From assembly GCF_039536325.1 (NCBI RefSeq), contig NZ_BAAAYO010000001.1, forward strand, positions 310,001 to 374,000: a stretch of DNA of 64,000 bases, read 5' to 3'. Shown here one piece after another: positions 43,436 through 51,762 of this stretch. A program made the translations under genes and the position numbers. Within the stretch, counting starts at the first letter, position 1; each line of letters opens with the position of its first letter. The DNA is from Paenibacillus_AB hodogayensis. GTDB taxonomy: Bacteria > Bacillota > Bacilli > Paenibacillales > NBRC-103111. A model generated the notes under the pieces. That model had not been told where the DNA came from. It saw nothing but the letters and a program-made list of their open reading frames with translations, and did no database searches.

Positions 43436-44530
43436 ATGAGCAAAACGACCCGGATCGGCATTATCGGCAGCGGCAGCAACGCGACGAGACATGCCGCCGC
43501 CTATATGAAAATGAGCGACGTGGAGCTGGTCGCCGTCGCCGATCTCGTGCCCGGCAAAGCCGCGGAGTTTATCGAGAAGAACGGCTTGACGCAGGCAGCG
43601 CCGTATGAGAGCCACGAGAAGCTGCTGGAGCTCGACCTGGACGGCGTCAGCATCTGCACGCCCAACATCGCCCATCACCGCACGAGCGTGGACGCCCTGA
43701 ACGCGGGCAAGCACGTGCTGACCGAGAAGCCGATGGCCGTTACGCTGGAGCAGTCGATCGAGATGGTCGAAGCGGCCCGGCGCTCCGGCAAAATACTGAC
43801 CGTCGGCTTCCAGCCGCGCTACGACCCGAACCATAAAGAAATCAAGCGGATCGTGCAGTCCGGTACGCTCGGCAAAGTGTACCACGTGCAAACCGGCGGC
43901 GGCCGAAGACGCGGCATGCCCGGGCGCGGCTTTATCCGCAAGGACATTTCCGGTTCCGGGGCGATCGCCGACATCGGCTGCTACTCACTCGATCTGGCGA
44001 TGGACGCCATCGGCTATCCGAAGCCTTTGACCGTATCGGCCTATTGCTCCAACTATTTCGGCACGAATCCGAAGTACCACAAAGATTACGACAAATTCGA
44101 CGTAGAGGATTTCGGGGAAGCGCTGATCCGCTTCGAAGGAGACGTCGTGCTCAATTTCAAAATCTCCTGGGCGATGCATATGGACACGCTGGGGCCGACT
44201 TTGTTTCTCGGCACGGAAGGCGGCTTGAAGATCGAGCCGGAGCAAGGCTTGAGCAAGCTGTCTTCGGGCGCGTGGGACAAAGGCCCGGGCTCGATAACGC
44301 TGTACCACGACGTGCTCGGTCATCCGACGGAAAGCCCGATTCAGGTCAAGCCCCACACACTGGACATTTTCTTCGAAAAGGTGCGCGACTTCGTCGTCGC
44401 GATTCAGGAAGGCAGGCCCGCCCCGATACCGGGCGAGCAAATTTTGTTGAACCAAGCCGTCATCGACGGCATGCTCCGTTCGGCCGAGCTGAAGCGCGAG
44501 GTCGTCATCGAGCTGCCGACATTTTCCTAA
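43436..44530 (+). CDS. Gfo/Idh/MocA-family oxidoreductase
   Basis: A 364-residue NAD(P)-dependent dehydrogenase: RIGIIGSGSNATRHAAAY is the nucleotide-binding start, LTEKPMAVT has the EKP motif, and GSGAIADIGCYSLDLAMDAI carries the active-site Asp/His-type region (here Gly-Cys-Tyr). AAGGAG precedes the ATG. Middle gene of a three-gene operon. It probably reduces or oxidises the sugar intermediate shared with the flavoprotein and the isomerase. Confidence 0.87.
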   Translation: MSKTTRIGIIGSGSNATRHAAAYMKMSDVELVAVADLVPGKAAEFIEKNGLTQAAPYESHEKLLELDLDGVSICTPNIAHHRTSVDALNAGKHVLTEKPMAVTLEQSIEMVEAARRSGKILTVGFQPRYDPNHKEIKRIVQSGTLGKVYHVQTGGGRRRGMPGRGFIRKDISGSGAIADIGCYSLDLAMDAIGYPKPLTVSAYCSNYFGTNPKYHKDYDKFDVEDFGEALIRFEGDVVLNFKISWAMHMDTLGPTLFLGTEGGLKIEPEQGLSKLSSGAWDKGPGSITLYHDVLGHPTESPIQVKPHTLDIFFEKVRDFVVAIQEGRPAPIPGEQILLNQAVIDGMLRSAELKREVVIELPTFS

Positions 44531-44547
44531 TACCGGAGGGATTCGCT

Positions 44548-45438
44548 TTGCCGCATGCAATTGGCGTTAGACTGACCAGAGGCATTTCGCTTGGAAACGA
44601 ACGGGAAACGTGGCAGGACTGGTTTGCCTGGATGGCTCAAACCGGCTTCCGGGTCGTGGACGTGCCGGAGCTGACGGCCGAGATGAAGCAGGATGCGGAC
44701 GCAGCCGGTCTGTCCGTAGGCACGTTCGACGTCGGCCACCTGCAGGTCGCGCGGCTGTTCAGCCGGGACGAGCAGAAACGGCGGGACGCGCTCGCCACGG
44801 TTCGCGACGGAATCGGCCAAGCCGCCGCCAACGGAGGCAAGCTGTGCTTCATGTGCCTGAAGCCGGAAGACCCGGCGACGACCCGGCAGGAATCGTTCGA
44901 GCTGTTCAAGGAGGTATTTCCCGGCCTGCTCGCCTTCGCGGAGCAAGCGGGCGTCGCCATCGTGCTGGAAGGCTGGCCGGGCAACGCGCCATATTATCCG
45001 ACGATCGGCTGCACGCCGGAGATGCTGCGCGCCATGTTCGAGGCGGTCCCGTCGCCGGCGCTGCAATTGAACTACGATCCGTCGCACCTGGTCCGGCTCG
45101 GCATCGACCCGATCCGGTTTTTGCGGGAATTCGCCGGACGCATCGGCCATGTCCACGCGAAGGATTGCGCCATTTTGCCGGAGCAGGTGTATATGTACGG
45201 CCGTCATCAGCCTCCCGCATTCGGGCATGGCATCAAATCGAGCGAAGGCCCGTGGCGGTACACCATCCCCGGCGAAGGCGAAGCCGATTGGGGCCGCATC
45301 GCTTTCGAGCTGGAGCTGTCCGGCTACGAAGGCGCGGTCACGATCGAGCTGGAGGATCACCGCTACAAGGGCAGCGTCTCCGAGCACCGGCGCGGCCTGG
45401 TCAAATCGCTGGACCATCTGTCCCGCTTCTTTTCCTGA
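44548..45438 (+). CDS. Sugar phosphate isomerase/epimerase family TIM-barrel protein
   Basis: A 296-residue member of the xylose-isomerase-like TIM-barrel group. LNYDPSHLVRLGIDPIRFL, RIGHVHAKDC and VTIELEDHRYKG provide the His/Asp/Glu metal ligands of the family. The TTG start follows GGAGGG by 7 nt, only 17 bp after the Gfo/Idh stop; the frame is open much further upstream inside that gene, but this is shadow sequence. It may isomerise, epimerise or eliminate from a keto-sugar made by its operon partners. Confidence 0.83.
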   Translation: MPHAIGVRLTRGISLGNERETWQDWFAWMAQTGFRVVDVPELTAEMKQDADAAGLSVGTFDVGHLQVARLFSRDEQKRRDALATVRDGIGQAAANGGKLCFMCLKPEDPATTRQESFELFKEVFPGLLAFAEQAGVAIVLEGWPGNAPYYPTIGCTPEMLRAMFEAVPSPALQLNYDPSHLVRLGIDPIRFLREFAGRIGHVHAKDCAILPEQVYMYGRHQPPAFGHGIKSSEGPWRYTIPGEGEADWGRIAFELELSGYEGAVTIELEDHRYKGSVSEHRRGLVKSLDHLSRFFS

Positions 45439-45590
45439 CAATGGCTTGAGGCTGTTCGAGGCGTATCAAGGCACCCAAGGCATCGAAGGCATCCAAGGCG
45501 TCCCATCCGTTCCTGCGGTCGGGGCGTCTTTGCTTTCTATGGGGCAATTTCCCGTTCACAGGCGCGCGCTCCGGCACTTAACGCTTCTTG

Positions 45591-45642
45591 TTGACTTTTC
45601 CAGGAACCTGCCTTATTCTAAAATAGTTAAACATTTAACTAT
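45591..45642 (+). promoter_or_regulatory. Promoter and MarR operator (site 1)
   Basis: TTGACT (45591-45596), 17 bp, TATTCT (45614-45619), followed by ATAGTTAAA-CA-TTTAACTAT (45623-45642), a perfect palindrome apart from its 2-bp centre. It lies just upstream of the marR-type gene and fits autoregulation. Confidence 0.7.
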
Positions 45643-45663
45643 ATCCAACAGGAGGCCGCTACT

Positions 45664-46128
45664 ATGACCGACGATCTACAGCGAATGCTCCTGCATCCTC
45701 CCGTTCAAACGCAAGCTTTTTTCGCTCTGGTCGAGACGACCGCCGGTCTGGTCGGCATTTCCGAGAAATATTGGCATTCCAAAGGCTTGAACGGTGCCCG
45801 AATCCGGCTGCTGGCGGAAATCGCCAAAGCGGGAGGAACGCTGCTCCCTTCCGTGCTGGCGAGAAGAATCGGCGTAACGAAACCGAATATTACTGTTTTG
45901 CTCGCTCCTTTGGAGAAGGACGGACTGGTTGCACGCGCCGCTCATCCGCAGGATGGGCGCAAGACGGTCGTATCGATTACGGAAGCGGGCGAAGCCTTGC
46001 TGCTGGACCATTTGCCCGGCAACCGCCAGACGATAGCCGACGCCATGCAAGGACTTGAGGAGGACGAGCAGCGCCAATTGATTCGCCTGCTGGACAAGCT
46101 GAACCGCACCAAATCGCATAGCCTATAA
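45664..46128 (+). CDS. MarR-family transcriptional regulator
   Basis: A 154-residue winged-helix dimer. VLARRIGVTKPNITVLLAPLEKDGLVARAAHPQDGRKTVVSIT is the recognition helix plus wing; to quote its core, RRIGVTKPNITVLL and DGRKTVVSIT. GGAGG precedes the ATG by about 6 nt. It is followed by a quinone-reductase-like gene, and near-identical palindromes stand in front of both genes, so it probably represses itself and the reductase until an inducer binds. Confidence 0.88.
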   Translation: MTDDLQRMLLHPPVQTQAFFALVETTAGLVGISEKYWHSKGLNGARIRLLAEIAKAGGTLLPSVLARRIGVTKPNITVLLAPLEKDGLVARAAHPQDGRKTVVSITEAGEALLLDHLPGNRQTIADAMQGLEEDEQRQLIRLLDKLNRTKSHSL

Positions 46129-46167
46129 GCAAAGAAAATTCGGTAATCCGCTCTCCGGAATACCGTT

Positions 46168-46199
46168 TTGACCATCCATATGGTTAAACATTTAACTAT
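46168..46199 (+). promoter_or_regulatory. Promoter and MarR operator (site 2)
   Basis: TTGACC (46168-46173), 17 bp, TTTAAC (46191-46196). The overlapping TGGTTAAACATTTAACTAT at 46181-46199 repeats site 1 almost base for base and covers the -10 region of the reductase gene. Confidence 0.65.
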
Positions 46200-46224
46200 T
46201 TGTCCAAAGAGAGGTCGAGATACG

Positions 46225-47085
46225 ATGTCCATTTGTATAACCGGAGCTGCGGGAAAGCTGGGCAGCCTCGTCTGCTCCTATTTGCTGGAGCGGGTCCACC
46301 CTTCGAACATCATTGCCTGCGCCCGCGAACCGGAGCAGGCGGTTGCCCTTGCCGGGCAAGGAATCGAGGTGCGGCACGCCGACTACGATCAACCGGAAAC
46401 GTTAAACGCCGCTTTTGCCGGCGTTTCCAAGCTTATCTTCATCTCCAGCTCCCATCGCGACGATACGGTCCGGCTGCGTCAGCATGCCCATGTAGTCGAA
46501 GCCGCCAAGCAGGCCGGGGTAAAGCACATTCTGTATACGGGCTTTGCTTTCCCGGGAGACGGCACGACCCCTCCGCATCCTCTCCATCTGGCTACGGAAC
46601 GGGCGATTGCCGCGACCGGGCTCCCATACACCTTTTTGCGCAATGCGCTGTATCTCGATTTCCTCGCCTCATTTGATCTTGAGGGCGCCGTGGTTTCCGG
46701 GGAATGGACTACCGCGCCAGGGGAGTGGACGTTCAACGCCGTGTCCCGCAACGATCTTGCGCAAGCGATCGCAGCCGTGGCAGCCGAGCCCGGTCCGCGG
46801 CATCTTCACCGGACGTACGAGCTGACGGCGAACCGGGCATGGACTTTCCAAGACGCCGCCGACGCTTTGTCCCGCTTGGCAGGCAAGCCTGTCCTTCATC
46901 GCGAAAGCGCCGAGGCTAGGCATTGGCTGTACGGCTATTTGCAGAAAATCGACGTTCGCTCCACCTCTCCCGATCTGGCCGCGATCCTCGGTCGGCCGTT
47001 GTCCTCCCTTGAGGATGGCATGGCGCCCCTGTTAGAGCATGTCCGTTTCATCCAAGAGCGCAGCCGTCCGAGCCGGAAAACATAG
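46225..47085 (+). CDS. NAD(P)-dependent reductase, NmrA/QorB-like
   Basis: A 286-residue atypical short-chain dehydrogenase beginning ICITGAAGKLGSLVC, the nucleotide-binding turn GAAGKLG. VSKLIFISSSHRDD and KHILYTGFAFPGDG resemble NADPH:quinone oxidoreductase 2. The ATG at 46225 follows AGAGAGG at about 10 nt. It is the likely target of the adjacent MarR regulator and ends in a very strong terminator. A role in quinone or electrophile detoxification is inferred. Confidence 0.82.
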   Translation: MSICITGAAGKLGSLVCSYLLERVHPSNIIACAREPEQAVALAGQGIEVRHADYDQPETLNAAFAGVSKLIFISSSHRDDTVRLRQHAHVVEAAKQAGVKHILYTGFAFPGDGTTPPHPLHLATERAIAATGLPYTFLRNALYLDFLASFDLEGAVVSGEWTTAPGEWTFNAVSRNDLAQAIAAVAAEPGPRHLHRTYELTANRAWTFQDAADALSRLAGKPVLHRESAEARHWLYGYLQKIDVRSTSPDLAAILGRPLSSLEDGMAPLLEHVRFIQERSRPSRKT

Positions 47086-47169
47086 ATTGACGATCTCGGC
47101 TATCTTTGCGTTTTGTTCATGGAGCGAAGCCGCGACCATCAAACCGACTCGATTGAATGGACAAAGCCA

Positions 47170-47224
47170 AACAGTCCTTCATGGATTGCTTGCAAGCAAT
47201 CTAATGAAGGACTGTTGTTTTTTT
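47170..47224 (+). terminator. Strong intrinsic terminator after the reductase gene
   Basis: AACAGTCCTTCAT (47170-47182) pairs with ATGAAGGACTGTT (47204-47216); the palindrome GATTGCTTGCAAGCAATC fills the loop; seven Ts follow. Confidence 0.92.
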
Positions 47225-47243
47225 AGAAAAGCTGGATGCCGTA

Positions 47244-48122
47244 CTACTTCCGCTTTTCGGCAAGATGATCGAGCTCCGCCTCTGACAAGCCGGTCATTTT
47301 CCGAATGACCTTCCGATCCATACCTTCCTCCAGCATCATGAGCGCCACTTCAGCTTTTCCCTCGGCTTTTCCCTCGGCTTTTCCTTCTGCTCTTCCTTCT
47401 GCTCTTCCTTCGGACAACAAACTGTTCAACTCAATCAAGGCATGCTCCCGAGCCTCGTATAGCCGGATTGTCTCTTCGTCGCCGCTCAACCACTCCAGCC
47501 GTTCTTCCGTCTTCCGGATTTCCGGGTCCATCTGCATCAACTCCTTCAGTTGAGGTTCCGGCAGCTTTTCATCCAAAAACAAAAGCCAGCGATGCAACGG
47601 ATCTTCCAAGTTTTTGGAGACGGAGGCGAACTTCGGATATTCAATAAAATGCAGTTCCATTGCATCCGTCAACAAGTAGTCTGGTTCCTGATCTTCATAG
47701 AGACGAAACGAGCTGTGAAAACGCTCAAAATCGAAAAGCCTGAAATCCACGATATTAATGGTAACCGTTTTTTTAAGCTCCTCGTATTTGCCGCCCGCTT
47801 TAATCGAGCTGGTATAGAGCTTGCTGGCGTAAAACAAGGTGCGTCGAGGCATGTTTTTCTGATTCGTAAGCTGCACTTCAATATCGATCTGAATCCCGTT
47901 AGAAGTTTCCGCCCTGACATCAAGACGTCCGGTCTTATCGTCTATCCATAGTTTGTCGAGCTGTTTGTTCTCGATTACCGCCAAATCGACGATAGGGTCC
48001 GAGCCCTCTCCCCCAAGAATAGCGTTTAGCAGCGCAATCAGACTGCTTTTGGTTTCCTGCTCTCCAAACAATCTTTGAAAAATAAAATCGTTTTTAGGCT
48101 TCAGCCTTCTGATTGCCGCCAC
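47244..48122 (-). CDS. Rpn-family PD-(D/E)XK nuclease / putative transposase
   Basis: A 292-residue member of the recombination-promoting nuclease group. LKPKNDFIFQRLFGEQETKS is the characteristic start, GRLDVRAET and IQIDIEVQL give the Asp and Glu-x-Gln nuclease residues, and MPRRTLFYASKLYT follows. The C-terminus has a five-times repeated Glu-Gly-(Arg/Lys)-Ala module and a short helical end. The annotated GTG start has AGGGAGA almost touching it, so the true start is uncertain by a few codons. Such genes are scattered, often horizontally spread; no transposon ends were found. Confidence 0.82.
   Translation of the reverse strand: MAAIRRLKPKNDFIFQRLFGEQETKSSLIALLNAILGGEGSDPIVDLAVIENKQLDKLWIDDKTGRLDVRAETSNGIQIDIEVQLTNQKNMPRRTLFYASKLYTSSIKAGGKYEELKKTVTINIVDFRLFDFERFHSSFRLYEDQEPDYLLTDAMELHFIEYPKFASVSKNLEDPLHRWLLFLDEKLPEPQLKELMQMDPEIRKTEERLEWLSGDEETIRLYEAREHALIELNSLLSEGRAEGRAEGKAEGKAEGKAEVALMMLEEGMDRKVIRKMTGLSEAELDHLAEKRK
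47353..47412 (-). repeat. 12-bp tandem repeat in the Rpn gene (five units)
   Basis: Five 12-bp units such as GCTTTTCCCTCG (plus strand) encode the EGRA/EGKA repeats near the C-terminus. A hypervariable slippage tract of this kind is common in the family. Confidence 0.9.
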
Positions 48123-48219
48123 TCTCCCTTAACCAACGTTTTTCTTCTAGTATACCATATCGGGTAATACGCTACATAAAGCTCGCCGATCCGCATTCCG
48201 CAAGGGGCGCAGCGCCTCG

Positions 48220-49392
48220 TCACTCCGCAGCCGCGGCTGCCTCGGATGCAGCGGCGGAAGAGCCGTATTTGACCCATACGGAGCCTTTGTCCGAGCTTTC
48301 CAGACATTTGTCGACGAAACGGACTCCGTCGGCGCCCTCGCGGATGCGCGGATAGTCGGCCGGCTCCGCCCCGTCCAGCGTCCTGTCCCGCAGCAGCCTG
48401 GACAATTCGCCGCCAAACGCGGCGTAGATGTTGGCGAACGCCTCGTACAGCCCTTCTGGATGACCGCCGGGCAGCCGGTTGAACGCCGCAGCGGCGGGAT
48501 GCATCGGGTCTCTGCCGCGGGAAAGCAATTGAAAAGGCTTACCTTTTACACAAAGCTGCAGCTCCTCGGAACGCTCATGCTGCCACTCCAGCGATCCTTT
48601 GGTGCCGAACAGCCGGATGCGCAAGCCGTTTTTGCTGCCGACCGCCACCTGCGAGCACCAGTACATGCCGGTCGCGCCTCCCGTATATTTGAGCAAAATA
48701 TTCGCGTGGTTGTCGAGCTCCGTCAATGTGCCGTGGGTTTGCAGATCCGCGCACAGCGAATCGATCTCGAGCCCAGTGATGTACGATACCGTATGCGCGA
48801 CATGAACGCCGATATCGGCCACGCAGCACGATTTGCCCTGCCGCGCATCCATTCTCCACGACGGCTCGGTCGCATGCAGCACCCACTCCTGGGGATACTC
48901 CGCAATAACGGAAATAATCTCGCCGATCTCCCCTTGCCGGATCAGCTCCCTCGCCTGCTTGACCATCGGATAACCGGAATACGTGTAGGTGACGCCGAAC
49001 AGCAAACCGCGTTCTTCGGCCAGCCGCTCCAGCTCTCTCGCTTCGCTCTCCTCGATCGTGACCGGCTTGTCGCAGACAACGTGAAAGCCTTGGAGCAGAA
49101 AAGCTTTGGCAATCTCATAATGCGAACGATTGGGCGTGACGATGACGACATAATGAATGCGGTCCTCACGAGCGGCCTCCTTCTCGGCCATTTCCTGGTA
49201 AGTCGCATAAATCCGGTCCGGCGCGATGCCGAGCCTTTCGCCGGTAATCGCCGATTTGGCGGCATCCCGGGAGAAGCATCCCGCCGCAATGACGCTGAGA
49301 CGATCGAACATCGCTCCCCGGCAATGAATATCGCCGATCAAAGAGCCTTCCCCTCCGCCGACCATGCCGAACTTCAGAATGGATTGTTGCAT
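48220..49392 (-). CDS. Gfo/Idh/MocA-family oxidoreductase
   Basis: A 390-residue NAD(P)-dependent dehydrogenase beginning ILKFGMVGGGEGSLIGDIH. VVCDKPVTIEE has the catalytic lysine (CDKP instead of EKP) and SCCVADIGVHVAHTVSYITG the His-containing active-site helix. The ATG at 49392 follows GGGGGAG by 8 nt; the longer frame to 49416 would overlap the ribosome site. It lies 24 bp downstream of a lacI-type gene on the same strand. It probably acts on the same sugar as the operon at 41474. Confidence 0.87.
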   Translation of the reverse strand: MQQSILKFGMVGGGEGSLIGDIHCRGAMFDRLSVIAAGCFSRDAAKSAITGERLGIAPDRIYATYQEMAEKEAAREDRIHYVVIVTPNRSHYEIAKAFLLQGFHVVCDKPVTIEESEARELERLAEERGLLFGVTYTYSGYPMVKQARELIRQGEIGEIISVIAEYPQEWVLHATEPSWRMDARQGKSCCVADIGVHVAHTVSYITGLEIDSLCADLQTHGTLTELDNHANILLKYTGGATGMYWCSQVAVGSKNGLRIRLFGTKGSLEWQHERSEELQLCVKGKPFQLLSRGRDPMHPAAAAFNRLPGGHPEGLYEAFANIYAAFGGELSRLLRDRTLDGAEPADYPRIREGADGVRFVDKCLESSDKGSVWVKYGSSAAASEAAAAAE

Positions 49393-49416
49393 CCCATCTT
49401 CTCCCCCTCTTTTCAT

Positions 49417-50445
49417 TTATGGTTGCGCAGCCGCGCAAGAATTCCGTTCGATCAGCTCCGTGGAGATGAGCATCTGTCTCGGAGGAATTTTCGATTTGTC
49501 CAGCAAATCGATCAGCAGCTTGACCGCCAAGCTTCCGAGCGCCTCCTTGTTTTGTTTGATCACGGTGATCGGCGGATTCTCGTAAGGAAACGAGGCAAAA
49601 TCGTCGAATACGATAACGGATACGTCTTCTGGGATGCGTTTGCCGACGGATCGCAAATAATGGAGCACGGACATGCCGATGCTCGCATTGAGAGCGAATA
49701 TGGCGGTCGGACCGATCTCGCCCAGTTTTCCCCAGCCTTCGTCCTCAGGCTTGTAGCGTTCGGAAATCAGCACCTTGCCGTTCTCGATATCCGCCAAACC
49801 CGAATTGCGCAGGTGCGAGAAAAAGCCGTTGGCCCGGTCCAGCTCCCAATGCGGCATTTGAACCCGACCCACCAGCGAGATGCGCGTATGGCCGAGATCG
49901 TCCAGCAAATATTCGGCCGCCATCTTGCCGCCGTTGTAATGGTCCGAGCATACGTTGAAAATATGCCGCCCGGAGCCGTCCACCTTGCGGTTGCCGATGA
50001 ACACCATCGGGAAATGCATATCCTGCAGCTTCCCGAACCCTTTCAGATTCGGAATCGACGAGATGACGACGACGCCCTCGACGCCGGATTGAACGACCTT
50101 GTCGGCCAGATCGTCAGGCTTGTCCTCGGCGCTTTTCGGCATATGGCTGCCGAGAAACACCACATCGTAGCCGGTGTTGGCCGCATCCTCGGTAACGCCG
50201 ATTAGCGTATCCCGGAAAAAATCCTTCTCGAAATCCGGAACGTGGCTCACATACAAAATACCGATCGATTTGTTGCGCAGCCACTTGCCTCCTTCCATCC
50301 CGCTTAAATTATAACCGATGCTCTTGGCAATATTGCGAATTTTTATTTTCGTTTCCAGAGAAATTTTCGTACTGTCCGAGAGCGCAAGGGAAACGGTCGC
50401 CTTGGACACGTTCGCGATCTTGGCTATATCTTCGAAAGTCGGCAT
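49417..50445 (-). CDS. LacI-family transcriptional regulator
   Basis: A 342-residue repressor. TFEDIAKIANVSKATVSLAL is the LacI helix-turn-helix, followed by the hinge segment and a periplasmic-binding-like sugar domain starting SIGILYVSHVP. GAGGAG lies about 12 nt before the ATG. It is co-transcribed with a Gfo/Idh gene. An inverted repeat in its own promoter has a near-identical twin before the FAD oxidoreductase operon at 41474, so it likely controls both and itself. The effector is unknown. Confidence 0.9.
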   Translation of the reverse strand: MPTFEDIAKIANVSKATVSLALSDSTKISLETKIKIRNIAKSIGYNLSGMEGGKWLRNKSIGILYVSHVPDFEKDFFRDTLIGVTEDAANTGYDVVFLGSHMPKSAEDKPDDLADKVVQSGVEGVVVISSIPNLKGFGKLQDMHFPMVFIGNRKVDGSGRHIFNVCSDHYNGGKMAAEYLLDDLGHTRISLVGRVQMPHWELDRANGFFSHLRNSGLADIENGKVLISERYKPEDEGWGKLGEIGPTAIFALNASIGMSVLHYLRSVGKRIPEDVSVIVFDDFASFPYENPPITVIKQNKEALGSLAVKLLIDLLDKSKIPPRQMLISTELIERNSCAAAQP

Positions 50446-50484
50446 ACGTCCGGATAGCTCCTCTTCGTGATAAGTGTCCCCATT

Positions 50485-50521
50485 ATTTTACATGATCGTT
50501 GTTTACTTATCAACTAAACAA
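50485..50521 (-). promoter_or_regulatory. Promoter and operator of the lacI-type gene
   Basis: On the minus strand TTGATA (plus coordinates 50508-50513), 17 bp, TAAAAT (50485-50490). The -35 box lies in the centre of the inverted repeat TTGTTTA-N9-TAAACAA at 50499-50521, so bound repressor would block polymerase. Confidence 0.72.
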
Positions 50522-50609
50522 AACGCTCCTGTATAAGCCGATTGAAAAAGGATAATTTCCGTTATCCGTGCGAATTCAGTGAAAAGTCAACAAAAAAATA
50601 ACGAACCGA

Positions 50610-50639
50610 GTTCACTTGATTCATTAACAAAAAGTGAAC
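50610..50639. other. Inverted repeat in the lacI/ankyrin intergenic region
   Basis: GTTCACTT (50610-50617) and AAGTGAAC (50632-50639) form a perfect 8-bp inverted repeat with a 14-bp centre, outside the lacI promoter. Function unknown: a distal operator or a hairpin. Confidence 0.45.
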
Positions 50640-50734
50640 GAAATCACTTGTGCCGGCAGCCGACAGTAACCATTTACGCTATGGCCGGCTTCTCCCGCCA
50701 AAGCGGGTCCTCCGCTCTATGATGCTTCCCCTTA

Positions 50735-50743
50735 TGCTATAAT
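50735..50743 (+). promoter_or_regulatory. Extended -10 promoter of the ankyrin gene
   Basis: TGCTATAAT is a perfect extended -10 element (TG-n-TATAAT), 40 bp before the start codon. No good -35 box is present, as is usual for this class. Confidence 0.65.
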
Positions 50744-50782
50744 GAAGCCTATTGGCAAGGCAACGCAAAGGAGAGGATGCGC

Positions 50783-51640
50783 ATGGACGGGGTTAGTCTG
50801 TTGGAAACGATCGATCCGCTGTTTCGTCAAGCGGTGGAGGCTATCGACGCCGGGGATGAGGAGGCGCTGAAGCGGCTGTTGACCGTGTACCCCCGGCTCG
50901 TGCGGGAGCGGGCGGACTGCGGCGAAGGGTACTTCCGGCAGCCATACCTGCTATGGTTCGTGGCCGAAAACCCGATCCGCAACGGTAAGCTGCCGGGGAA
51001 TATCGCAAGCGTTGCGCAACTCCTCATTGGCATGGCGCAGAGCGAGAGTCCAGACAGTCTGCAAAGTCAGCTGGACTATACGCTGATGCTCGTCAGCTCC
51101 GGGCGGGTCGCGCGGGAATGCGGCGTGCAACTTCGGCTGATCGACCTGCTCGTCGAAGCGGGCGCCGTTCCCGACGGCGCTGTAATTCCCGCACTCGCCC
51201 ATCGCGAGACGGCGGCAGTAGGGCGGCTGCTGAAGCGGGGAGCGACTCTGACGCTTCCGGTCGCCGTAGGCTTGGACCGGACGGAGGACGTCGCGAGGCT
51301 AGCGCCGACGGCGGGTCCGGAGGAGCGCAGGCTGGCGTTGGCCGCAGCGGCCTTTTACGGTCATGCGCGCATCCTCGGGCTGCTGCTCGGTTTCGGCGGC
51401 GTCGACCTGGACGCCTACTGCCCGGCCGGCTTTCATGCGCATTCCACGCCGCTGCATCAGGCGGTCCAGTCCGGCTCCTTCGATGCGGTCCGGACGCTCG
51501 TCGAGGCGGGGGCCCGACTCGATGTGACGGATCTGGTGTTCCAGGGTACTCCGCTCGGCTGGGCCAAGCATATGGAGCAGACTGCTATAGCCGCCTACCT
51601 GAACAAGCAAAATGGGCAATCTCAACAGGAAGTCTATTAA
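50783..51640 (+). CDS. Ankyrin-repeat protein
   Basis: A 285-residue cytosolic protein. The C-terminal third has clear ankyrin units, e.g. STPLHQAVQSGSFDAVRTLV followed by EAGARLD and TPLGWA, with weaker units before it. The N-terminal 130 residues are not recognised. The ATG at 50783 is 9 nt from AAGGAG; the ATG at 50777 would be too near. It stands alone with its own promoter and terminator. Ankyrin repeats bind proteins; no partner can be named. Confidence 0.78.
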   Translation: MDGVSLLETIDPLFRQAVEAIDAGDEEALKRLLTVYPRLVRERADCGEGYFRQPYLLWFVAENPIRNGKLPGNIASVAQLLIGMAQSESPDSLQSQLDYTLMLVSSGRVARECGVQLRLIDLLVEAGAVPDGAVIPALAHRETAAVGRLLKRGATLTLPVAVGLDRTEDVARLAPTAGPEERRLALAAAAFYGHARILGLLLGFGGVDLDAYCPAGFHAHSTPLHQAVQSGSFDAVRTLVEAGARLDVTDLVFQGTPLGWAKHMEQTAIAAYLNKQNGQSQQEVY

Positions 51641-51654
51641 CCGTTCCAATAGGG

Positions 51655-51695
51655 AAACCTCCAAGACCGCTATCGATCGCGGTTTTGGAGGTTTT
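51655..51695. terminator. Terminator after the ankyrin gene
   Basis: AAACCTCCAAGACCGC (51655-51670) pairs with GCGGTTTTGGAGGTTTT (51679-51695) with one mismatch, followed by TTTTC; it may act for both convergent genes. Confidence 0.8.
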
Positions 51696-51762
51696 CATTG
51701 CTTCCCGGTTGTTCGGTGACCTGACCTTGTTAAAGAAGACAGACGATACGGAGCAAGCGGAT

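Noticed and set aside
44044..44547. N-terminal extension of the isomerase open frame
   Set aside because: It overlaps the Gfo/Idh gene and is Arg-rich shadow sequence; the TTG at 44548 has an ideal ribosome site.
47244..48122. Insertion sequence around the Rpn-type gene
   Set aside because: No terminal inverted repeats or target duplications were found at its flanks; reported as a lone gene.
48460..50205. 581-residue plus-strand frame over the Gfo/Idh and lacI-type genes
   Set aside because: Spans two well-supported minus-strand genes and has no recognisable domain or ribosome site.
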